From Gammaproteobacteria bacterium (lineage in GTDB: Bacteria > Pseudomonadota > Gammaproteobacteria > Pseudomonadales > Azotimanducaceae_A), in the NCBI GenBank assembly GCA_028819775.1, contig JAPPKV010000500.1, positions 1 through 5,320 of the forward strand: 5,320 nt of DNA, written 5' to 3'. Below, one piece after another: positions 1-4,965 of this stretch. A program made the position numbers and the translations under genes. The stretch's first letter is position 1. Every line of letters begins with the position of its first letter. The notes beneath the pieces are model-generated. The model searched no databases, was not told the DNA's origin, and worked only from the letters and a program-made list of their open reading frames with translations.

Positions 1-982
1 GGGTTAGGTCCGCGACCTTGACCGTGGGTGATCCATCGACGACGGGACCGCGGAACACGCCGCCCCGGGTGTGGGGATTCCGGAAGTAGAAACCGCCTTC
101 CACCTGCCGCTCGGCCCAGTTGCCAAATGCGTAGGCTTCGCTGCCGTTGTTGAGATCGATGCCGAAGTTGCCGAACAGCTTGAAGTCGCCGGAGATCCGG
201 GGTGCGCCCCAGATCTGCGCTGCGGGTCGCCGTACATCGGTATTGCCGGCGTCGATCAATCCCTGGGCATCGCCGCGCTGGGCGCTGCGGCTGGTCGGAT
301 CCGACTCTTTGAATTCGAAGCTCAGATTCGCGAAACCCAGATCCGTCAGGGGGAGGCCGACGTTGGCGGCGATGGTTATCGCATCGCCGTCGCCTTCGAC
401 GTGCCGGCCCCACTTGGCTTCCACCAACGTTCCCTGGGCGTCCTCCTTGAGCACGAAGTTCATTATCCCGGCGATGGCGTCGGACCCGTACTGGGCCGAT
501 GCGCCGTCGCGGAGCACCTCGAGGCGATCCAGGGCGATGGCCGGTATGGCCGACAGGTCGGGGCCTTGCGAACCGCCCGATATCCCGGCGCCGAGCAGCG
601 CGATGACGGCAGCCCGGTGACGGCGCTTGCCGTTCAGGAGAACCAGCGTGGCATCCGGGGGCAGCGACCGCAGCGTTGCCGGACGAATGAACGTCGCGGC
701 GTCGCTGATGGGCTCCTGGGCGACGTTATAGGACGGCACCAGCGCCGCGACCAGTTCGTCCATGTCGGTATTGCCGTGGGCGAGAAAATCGTCGCCGCCG
801 ATCACGTCGACGGGGACGGGCGAGTCGGATGCCGATCGGTCGCGGCGTCGTGAACCGACGACCACCACCTCTTCGATCGGGCCGGAAGATGCTTGCTCAC
901 CGGATTCCTCGGCGATTGCCGGTTCGTTTGTGATGGCAAGCGATGCAAGTGCGATCGGTACTGCTATAGCAAACGATTTCAA
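1..982 (-). CDS. TonB-dependent outer-membrane receptor, N-terminal part (runs off the left edge)
   Basis: This gene encodes an outer-membrane receptor that would import a bound ligand (iron chelate, vitamin or other nutrient) using TonB energy. The ligand cannot be read from this part. The 327 visible residues start with a signal peptide (about 1-24, ending PAIA before EES). A TonB-box-like stretch follows (IEEVVVVGSRR, 36-46), then the plug domain with LVLLNGKRR (113-121) and the hallmark LEVLRDGASAQYGSDAIAG (154-172). The first barrel strands come after residue 176, and the rest of the barrel lies outside the window. I chose the TTG start at 982 because GGAG (990-993) lies 7 bases upstream and the signal peptide begins directly with it; no better ATG is in frame. 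A TATAAT box upstream suggests its own promoter. The family call is firm from the plug motifs; the substrate is unknown. Confidence 0.93.
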   Translation of the reverse strand, partial: MKSFAIAVPIALASLAITNEPAIAEESGEQASSGPIEEVVVVGSRRRDRSASDSPVPVDVIGGDDFLAHGNTDMDELVAALVPSYNVAQEPISDAATFIRPATLRSLPPDATLVLLNGKRRHRAAVIALLGAGISGGSQGPDLSAIPAIALDRLEVLRDGASAQYGSDAIAGIMNFVLKEDAQGTLVEAKWGRHVEGDGDAITIAANVGLPLTDLGFANLSFEFKESDPTSRSAQRGDAQGLIDAGNTDVRRPAAQIWGAPRISGDFKLFGNFGIDLNNGSEAYAFGNWAERQVEGGFYFRNPHTRGGVFRGPVVDGSPTVKVADLT

Positions 983-989
983 GGGAGTG

Positions 990-993
990 CTCC
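990..993 (-). promoter_or_regulatory. Ribosome binding site deciding the TTG start of the TonB-dependent receptor
   Basis: GGAG on the minus strand, 7 bases before the TTG codon at 982-980. It supports TTG as the true start, which matters because no in-frame ATG is available for a protein beginning with this signal peptide. Confidence 0.6.
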
Positions 994-1018
994 AGAAGGC
1001 TGCGAACGGACAAAAGGC

Positions 1019-1024
1019 ATTATA
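1019..1024 (-). promoter_or_regulatory. Candidate -10 box (TATAAT) for the TonB-dependent receptor gene
   Basis: A perfect TATAAT on the minus strand, about 37 bases before the receptor start, would give a 5' leader of around 30 bases. No good -35 hexamer lies 16-18 bases upstream (the 17-base position reads ATCCTG), so it may need an activator or be weak. It stands in the 118-base gap after the SCO gene. The receptor is therefore probably transcribed separately from the FNT-SCO pair. I see no convincing terminator for the SCO gene in this gap. Confidence 0.4.
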
Positions 1025-1100
1025 GCCCAGCTAGGGCGATGCAGGATGAAGCCGGGACGTATCACTTTGAATAGAAGCCAACCACCGCCCGAGGGGGCCT

Positions 1101-1685
1101 CTAGATATGGTCGCGAATCCTTGCGGCCATGGCGACATGGTCGGCCGCCCCGGGTAGATAGTCGACGATCCGGCTGAACGGATCGACGATGTAGACGATC
1201 GTCGAATGGTTGATCTGGTGGTCTGGCGTCGTGTCGCCCGAGAACTCCTCGAACAAGGTCTTGAAGGAATCGGCCGCGCCCTTGAGGGCTGCGCGGGAGC
1301 CCGTTAGGCCGACGAAGCGCTCGTCGAAATACTCGAGGTAGGCAGCGACCTTTTCCGGCGTGTCGCGCTCCGGGTCGACGGAGATGAACACCGGCGAAAT
1401 ACGCGTTCCATGACCGGTCCGGTCGAGTTCCGCCATCACTTGGGTGAGTTTGTTCATCTGTGTGGGGCAGATCATATGGCAGTTCGTGAAACCGAAGAAC
1501 ACCATGAGGTGTCGACCGCCGAGGTCCGTCGCCGTCAGGGTCTCCTGCTCGTGGCTCACGAGCCGGAACTGTATCCGCGAACCGGTGTCCTCGTGCAGCC
1601 AGACTGCGAATGCGAACGAGGCGACGATCACGCCGAGGACGACGAGGAACAGGACCGCCGTCTTGGCGGCGGGAGAGACGGTCAC
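1101..1685 (-). CDS. SCO1/SenC/PrrC-family copper chaperone, membrane-anchored
   Basis: This is a periplasm-facing copper chaperone or thiol-disulfide protein of the family that assembles the CuA (or CuB) centre of heme-copper oxidoreductases. It has 194 residues. One N-terminal membrane helix (about 9-30, AVLFLVVLGVIVASFAFAV) anchors a thioredoxin-like domain. The copper motif is CHMIC (C69 and C73, in GFTNCHMICP), and the distal His is H160 in DHQINHSTIVYIVDP. SVDPERDTPE (102-111) is typical of the family, and all three copper ligands are present. The GTG start at 1685 is supported by GGAG five bases upstream and by the GTGA overlap with the TGA of the FNT gene, which implies translational coupling. 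It ends with TAG. A second SCO gene lies at 4357 on the other strand. The two may serve different steps of the same oxidoreductase, or this one may serve another oxidase; that is inference. Confidence 0.93.
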   Translation of the reverse strand: MTVSPAAKTAVLFLVVLGVIVASFAFAVWLHEDTGSRIQFRLVSHEQETLTATDLGGRHLMVFFGFTNCHMICPTQMNKLTQVMAELDRTGHGTRISPVFISVDPERDTPEKVAAYLEYFDERFVGLTGSRAALKGAADSFKTLFEEFSGDTTPDHQINHSTIVYIVDPFSRIVDYLPGAADHVAMAARIRDHI

Positions 1686-2215
1686 GAAGGCTCCGACCGA
1701 TGCGGAGCGGTCTCGCCGGTTGCCGTGTCTTGATCCGCTTTGGACCATGCGAAGCGACCATGGGTTGCAACCCAGTAGCCGAACCCCATGAACAGGCTGC
1801 CGCCGATGATGTTGCCGACCGTCACCCAGAGGAGGTTGTGGGCCATGCCGCCGACACTGATCGTATCCGGATGGTCGGTGAGCAGCGGGATCGAGAGGAG
1901 GGTCATGTTGGCGACGCTGTGCTCGAAGCCGCTGGCGATGAATGCGAACAGGCACCAGAAGATCACGATCGCCTTCGTTGCGTCGCTCTTGGTCCGCGCG
2001 GACATCCACAACGCCAGGCACACCAGCCAGTTGCAGAGCGTCGCGCGCGCGATCAAGGCGGGTATCGAGGAGTTCATCTTGAAGTCCGCGATCTTGAACA
2101 GGAACGGCGCACCTTCCGACAGCAGCCCGCCCCCCCCACCGGCAACGAAGAGCGCCGCCAAGCCGACCGAACCGACCAGGTTGAAGATCCACGACGCGAC
2201 CCAGACTTTCTTCAA
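1682..2215 (-). CDS. nirC: FNT-family formate/nitrite channel (NirC-like), N-terminally truncated
   Basis: FNT proteins are pentameric inner-membrane channels for nitrite, formate or related anions, normally about 250-280 residues with six helices. Here 177 residues correspond to the last two thirds: helix 3 (about 4-25), the conserved LCNWLVCLALWM (60-71), helix 5 with ASGFEHSVANM (94-104, containing the family's pore histidine H99) and helix 6 with HNLLWVTVGNIIGG (126-139). These strings resemble E. coli NirC closely. Helices 1 and 2, about 100 residues, are missing. The frame stays open upstream to about 2335 but that sequence is not FNT-like, and the next ~100 codons would collide with the oppositely oriented subunit II gene. 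The only start is TTG at 2215, with GAGG four bases upstream. It overlaps the SCO gene by four bases. It is probably a broken remnant unless the short form pairs with another protein. A run of eight C (2130-2137) encodes a Gly-rich loop without disturbing the frame. Confidence 0.8.
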   Translation of the reverse strand: MKKVWVASWIFNLVGSVGLAALFVAGGGGGLLSEGAPFLFKIADFKMNSSIPALIARATLCNWLVCLALWMSARTKSDATKAIVIFWCLFAFIASGFEHSVANMTLLSIPLLTDHPDTISVGGMAHNLLWVTVGNIIGGSLFMGFGYWVATHGRFAWSKADQDTATGETAPHRSEPS

Positions 2216-2270
2216 TGGTCCTCGACGCCGTAACGGGCTGGCCGCAAGAGAACGCGTGCCCGCAGCCCGC

Positions 2271-2297
2271 TTGAACTCCGCATCCCATAGGTGTAAA
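2271..2297 (+). promoter_or_regulatory. Possible promoter of the heme-copper reductase operon
   Basis: TTGAAC (2271-2276) and TGTAAA (2292-2297) are separated by 15 bases, each matching four of six consensus positions. The spacing is short, so this is a weak candidate. If used, transcription would begin around 2304, inside the inverted repeat at 2300-2314. That would be a usual place for a repressor to act. Confidence 0.25.
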
Positions 2298-2320
2298 CGT
2301 GCAGGTGACCTGCATGGTTT
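2295..2320. promoter_or_regulatory. Inverted repeat, probable operator between the divergent FNT and subunit II genes
   Basis: The core TGCAGGT-G-ACCTGCA (2300-2314) is a perfect 7-base inverted repeat around a single central base. It is flanked by AAAC (2295-2298) and GTTT (2317-2320), which continue the symmetry with a one-base offset. It lies 44 bases before the subunit II start and about 85 bases before the FNT start, in the only divergent intergenic region of the window. This position and symmetry suit a dimeric transcription factor controlling both directions. It does not match the FNR/NNR consensus (TTGAT-N4-ATCAA). Its single-base centre recalls NsrR-type sites, but the base content differs, so I do not assign a regulator. 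Confidence 0.5.
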
Positions 2321-2343
2321 GGGTCGACATCATCCGGCGGATT

Positions 2344-2353
2344 GGAAGGGGGG
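2344..2353 (+). promoter_or_regulatory. Ribosome binding site of subunit II
   Basis: GGAAGGGGGG ends five bases before the ATG at 2359. It chooses this ATG over the in-frame ATG at 2299, which lies inside the inverted repeat and has no such signal. Confidence 0.55.
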
Positions 2354-2358
2354 CTGCG

Positions 2359-2891
2359 ATGATCCAAGACACGGTGTTCGTGGTGACCGTTGTTCTCATG
2401 CTGGTGGTCGCGGGTGCGTTCGCATTCGTGGCGCTGGGCGCCAGCAAATCCACGGCGGAATACCCGCCGATCCAACAGAAGTCCCAGGGCCTGCGCGTTG
2501 GTTCTTCTGGCTGCTGATCGTTGCGGGTGTGTTGATCGCGGTCATCACCATGCTCGATCTGCCCTACGCGGCGACGCGGGGGGATGCGCCCGACGACGCC
2601 GTCACGGTGGATGTCGAGGGCAAGCAATGGTTCTGGGAGTTGGGCAGCGCCGAATACAAGGCGGGGACCACCGTGGTCTTCAACGTCACGTCCGGCGATG
2701 TGAATCACGGTCTCGGCGCCTACGACCCGGCGATGCGGATGATCGGGCAGACCCAGGCGATGCCGGGCTACGTCAACGTGTTGGCGGTCAAACTCGATAG
2801 CCCGGGTACGTACAAGCTGCTCTGCATGGAGTACTGCGGCCTCGTCCACCACGCGATGGTGAGCGAGTTCACGGTCGGCGAAGGCGGGTAA
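2359..2891 (+). CDS. Heme-copper oxidoreductase subunit II with CuA site (probable sNOR subunit), frameshifted
   Basis: This is the electron-entry subunit. Its CuA cupredoxin domain takes electrons, probably from a cytochrome c, and passes them to subunit I. As read, the first frame (from 2359) stops at TGA 2515-2517 after 52 codons. The homologous frame resumes at 2496, so one base seems missing near 2491-2498 (LR then RWFFWLL). The repaired protein has 177 residues. Helix 1 is about 6-28, helix 2 about 48-66 and the CuA domain about 75-177. The CuA set is complete: H117 in DVNHG, then C156, E158, C160, H164 and M167 in CMEYCGLVHHAM. Spacing C+2, +4, +8, +11 equals that of classical subunit II. 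The short N-terminal part and compact domain are of the ba3/NOR-like kind. It precedes subunit I by 25 bases. The identity is secure; the NO-reductase assignment rests on subunit I and gene order. Confidence 0.88.
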
Positions 2892-2904
2892 CGCGAAGAC
2901 GAAC

Positions 2905-2910
2905 AGGAGA
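2905..2910 (+). promoter_or_regulatory. Ribosome binding site of subunit I
   Basis: AGGAGA, six bases before the ATG at 2917, in the 25-base gap after the subunit II stop. It is strong and well spaced, so subunit I has its own translation signal. Confidence 0.6.
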
Positions 2911-2916
2911 ACTCCG

Positions 2917-4014
2917 ATGGCTGAACAAACCGCTGCACCGCTGCCGTCGTCCGGCCGGCTGGGCGTGATCGTCTACCTAGGGATCAGTGCCCTGGTTTTC
3001 GTGCTCATGATGGTTCTGGGCCTGCTCATGCGCCTCTCCCAGGCGACTTGGCAGGAACTGACGCCCAACCTCTTCTACGAAGTAATGACCGCCCATGGCG
3101 CCGGCATGGTCGGCATATCCGGGCTCGCGGCCAGCGGCGTGATCTGGTACTTCCTGCGCCGCTACGTCGACCTGTCCGTGGGTATCCTGTGGACGAACCT
3201 GGCGTTCTTCCTGCTTGGGGTCGTCCTCATTCTCGGCGGCATCTTCCTGGGGAACTACGCCGGTGGCTGGACCTTCCTGTTCCCGCTGCCCGGCACGAGC
3301 GCGGGGGTGTGGGGACCGGCGGGTGCTGCCTCGTACCTCTTTGGACTGTTGTCGATCGGTGTCGGGTTCCTGTTGCTCTACCTGGACTTCGCCAGGGCGA
3401 TCATGGCGAGGTACGGTTCGCTCGCCAAGGCGCTTGGCTGGCCGCAGCTTTTCCGCAACAGCGACGACGAGGCGCCGCCGCCGACGGTCGTCGCCGCGAC
3501 CATGGTATTGATCGTCAATATCGCCGGCATCCTCTCCGGTGCCGTCGTGCTGGCGCTGATACTCGTCAACCTGTTCGCACCGCAATTCGCGGTGGATGCG
3601 TTGCTGACCAAGAACCTGACGTACTTCTTCGGGCACGTATTCATCAACGCCACGATCTACCAAGCGCTGGTGGCCGTCTACGAGATCCTGCCGAAGTACG
3701 TGGGCAGATCCTGGCCGGTGAACCGGATTTTCCTCGCGGCATGGACCGCGACCACCGTCATGGTGATGGCGGTATACCCGCACCACCTGCTGATGGACTT
3801 CGTGATGCCCACCTGGGCATTGGCGCTCGGCCAGGTCGTCTCCTACCTGGCGGGACTGCCGGTCTTCGCCGTCACGGCCTGGACGACGCTCACCATCGTG
3901 TATCGCTCGGGCATCAAGTGGGATATGACGTCGGGACTCCTGTTCGTATCCATATTCGGCTGGAGCGCTGGGATCGTACCGGCCATCATCGACGGGGTCA
4001 TCGCGGTGAACTAG
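2917..4014 (+). CDS. Heme-copper oxidoreductase subunit I, N-terminal 365 residues up to an in-frame TAG (probable sNOR nitric oxide reductase)
   Basis: This is the catalytic membrane subunit carrying a low-spin heme and a binuclear heme-metal centre. Visible ligands are H60 (MTAHGAG, low-spin heme), H240 (FFGHVFINATIY, CuB) and H289-H290 (YPHHLLMDF, CuB). At H+4, where A- and B-family oxygen reductases have the tyrosine cross-linked to the CuB histidine, there is N244; tyrosines stand at 248 and 255. That loss, with the CuA partner and the following senC and small membrane gene, points to sNOR, a reductase of 2 NO to N2O. GGWTFLFPLPG (116-126) is the loop seen in many subunit I proteins. The frame meets TAG at 4012-4014 and resumes at once with VMHNTMWVPGHFH. 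A product ending here lacks both remaining heme ligands and should be inactive. Reading through gives 479 positions, a normal length. A single C-to-T change from CAG (Gln) would explain it. Confidence 0.88.
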   Translation: MAEQTAAPLPSSGRLGVIVYLGISALVFVLMMVLGLLMRLSQATWQELTPNLFYEVMTAHGAGMVGISGLAASGVIWYFLRRYVDLSVGILWTNLAFFLLGVVLILGGIFLGNYAGGWTFLFPLPGTSAGVWGPAGAASYLFGLLSIGVGFLLLYLDFARAIMARYGSLAKALGWPQLFRNSDDEAPPPTVVAATMVLIVNIAGILSGAVVLALILVNLFAPQFAVDALLTKNLTYFFGHVFINATIYQALVAVYEILPKYVGRSWPVNRIFLAAWTATTVMVMAVYPHHLLMDFVMPTWALALGQVVSYLAGLPVFAVTAWTTLTIVYRSGIKWDMTSGLLFVSIFGWSAGIVPAIIDGVIAVN

Positions 4015-4356
4015 GTGATGCACAACACCATGTGGGTACCCGGCCACTTCCACATGTACCTGGTGCTCGGCCTGGTGGCCATGTTGTTCGGCTTCATGTA
4101 CTACCTATCCGATCAGGGATCGCGAAAAGGCGTCGATGTCGTCGCGTTCTGGCTGTATCTCCTCGCCGGCACGGGTTTCTCGGTGGGGCTCCTGGCAAGC
4201 GGGCTCGGTTCGGTGCCGCGGCGTTGGGCGGTGCATCTGCCGGAGTGGGTGGCTGATAGCCAGGCATCCTCGGTATTCGCGGCCGTGATAGCCCTAGCGG
4301 CGCTGGTCTTCGCCGTGCGTTTCCTGACGAGCCTTAGACACGCCCGGGCCGGCTGA
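4015..4356 (+). CDS. Heme-copper oxidoreductase subunit I, C-terminal 113 residues after the in-frame TAG
   Basis: This is the continuation of subunit I in the same frame. It opens with VMHNTMWVPGHFHMYLVLG, in which H377 (high-spin heme) and H379 (low-spin heme) are numbered on the read-through protein. The distance from the HH pair (289-290) to HFH (377-379) is close to that in bovine subunit I, so nothing else is missing. Three further membrane segments follow and the gene ends with TGA at 4354-4356. GTG (4015) and ATG (4018) stand directly after the TAG, so reinitiation could in principle make this piece separately, but I see no convincing ribosome binding site and know no heme-copper enzyme split here. 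I treat it as part of one gene interrupted by a nonsense codon or a base-call error. The next gene begins on the very next base. Confidence 0.85.
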   Translation: MMHNTMWVPGHFHMYLVLGLVAMLFGFMYYLSDQGSRKGVDVVAFWLYLLAGTGFSVGLLASGLGSVPRRWAVHLPEWVADSQASSVFAAVIALAALVFAVRFLTSLRHARAG

Positions 4357-4965
4357 ATGCCTTGGCGGTCGGCGTGCGCCGCCGTCCTCGTCCTGGGGTT
4401 GGGTTGCGCCGCGCTGATCCTCGGCACCGACGGCGGGTCCATTTGGACCGCCGAAGGTGCCCGTCGCCAGGCGGTGCTTTCGAACCCCAAGCCGCTAGCG
4501 GACTATCCGCTTAGGGATTCCCTCGGCACCCGGCTTTCCCTCGCCAATCCCGGGCGTGAGCTGCAGGTCATCGACCTGATCTACACGCGTTGCCCGACGG
4601 TTTGCCTTGCCATGGGCGCACAGCTTCGCATGCTGCAAACCGAACTCGCGGCCGTCGGTCTGCTCGAACAGGTGGGGATACTCAGCATCACGTTCGATCC
4701 GGCCGATGACGAACGTGCGCTCGCGGACTACTTGGCGCGGTTTCACGCCATCGAACCCGGTTGGCGGGCCGCCCGGTTCGAAAACGACGAAGATCTCGCC
4801 CGTACGCTCGACGAACTCGGCGTCGTCGTGCTCCCCGACCCGAGCGTCGGCTTCGTCCACAACGCCGCGTTCTACCTGGTCGAGCAGGGGCGTGTCGTTG
4901 CGGTCCTGGATGTCGAGGACCGCGCCGGCCTGTTCGAGGCCATCCGCAAACGGACAGGGGCATGA
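4357..4965 (+). CDS. senC: SenC/SCO-family copper chaperone of the reductase operon
   Basis: This protein would deliver copper to, or reduce the thiols of, the CuA site of the adjacent subunit II (C156/C160). It has 202 residues: an N-terminal membrane anchor (about 8-24), then the SCO thioredoxin-like domain. The copper motif is CPTVC (C79 and C83, in IYTRCPTVCLAMG) and the distal His is H168 in GFVHNAAFYLV. SITFDPADD (110-118) matches the family's usual SVDP-type strand. The N-terminal GLGC is a poor lipobox, so I favour an uncleaved anchor over a lipoprotein. The ATG directly follows the TGA of subunit I, with no clear ribosome binding site, so translation is probably coupled. The stop overlaps the next start by four bases (ATGA). 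Its place between subunit I and a small membrane protein matches norSY-senC-orf1. It is only distantly similar to the SCO protein at 1101-1685. Confidence 0.93.
   Translation: MPWRSACAAVLVLGLGCAALILGTDGGSIWTAEGARRQAVLSNPKPLADYPLRDSLGTRLSLANPGRELQVIDLIYTRCPTVCLAMGAQLRMLQTELAAVGLLEQVGILSITFDPADDERALADYLARFHAIEPGWRAARFENDEDLARTLDELGVVVLPDPSVGFVHNAAFYLVEQGRVVAVLDVEDRAGLFEAIRKRTGA

Noticed and set aside
71..853. A 260-codon plus-strand open frame opposite the TonB-dependent receptor.
   Set aside because: The minus strand carries clear signal peptide, TonB box and plug motifs. This frame has none and is antisense.
1025..1037. GCCC-AGCTA-GGGC as a terminator or operator before the TonB-dependent receptor.
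   Set aside because: Only four paired bases per arm and no T-run; too weak to call.
2130..2137. Run of eight C as a phase-variation switch in the FNT gene.
   Set aside because: The reading frame is correct on both sides, the run encodes the expected Gly-rich loop, and nothing else indicates switching.
2481..2500. Programmed -1 ribosomal frameshifting in subunit II.
   Set aside because: I find no slippery heptamer and no clear downstream hairpin, and subunit II genes are not known to use it. A deletion or base-calling error is likelier.
1101..2852. A 583-codon open frame on the minus strand.
   Set aside because: Only its last 194 codons (from GTG 1685) are a real protein, the SCO chaperone. 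The rest is antisense to subunit II or out of frame with the FNT gene and shows no protein-like motifs.
4012..4014. TAG reassigned to an amino acid throughout this organism.
   Set aside because: The SCO gene at 1101-1685 ends sensibly at TAG, right after its conserved domain; reading through would add only a short unconserved tail. A single local change is simpler, though one window cannot fully exclude suppression.
2977..4053. A 358-codon minus-strand open frame opposite subunit I.
   Set aside because: It is rich in Arg, His, Gln, Asp and Glu in the way antisense frames of GC-rich membrane genes are, and has no recognisable domain. It also crosses the subunit I TAG, as expected for a shadow.
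3048..4256. A 402-codon plus-strand open frame overlapping subunit I.
   Set aside because: Arg/Gly/Pro-rich out-of-frame translation of a conserved membrane protein. The subunit I frame carries all the metal ligands.
2917..4356. Ordinary aa3- or cbb3-type cytochrome oxidase subunit I.
   Set aside because: The H+4 tyrosine of A/B families is Asn, and the partner is a CuA subunit rather than the cytochrome c subunits of cbb3. The operon order fits sNOR better.
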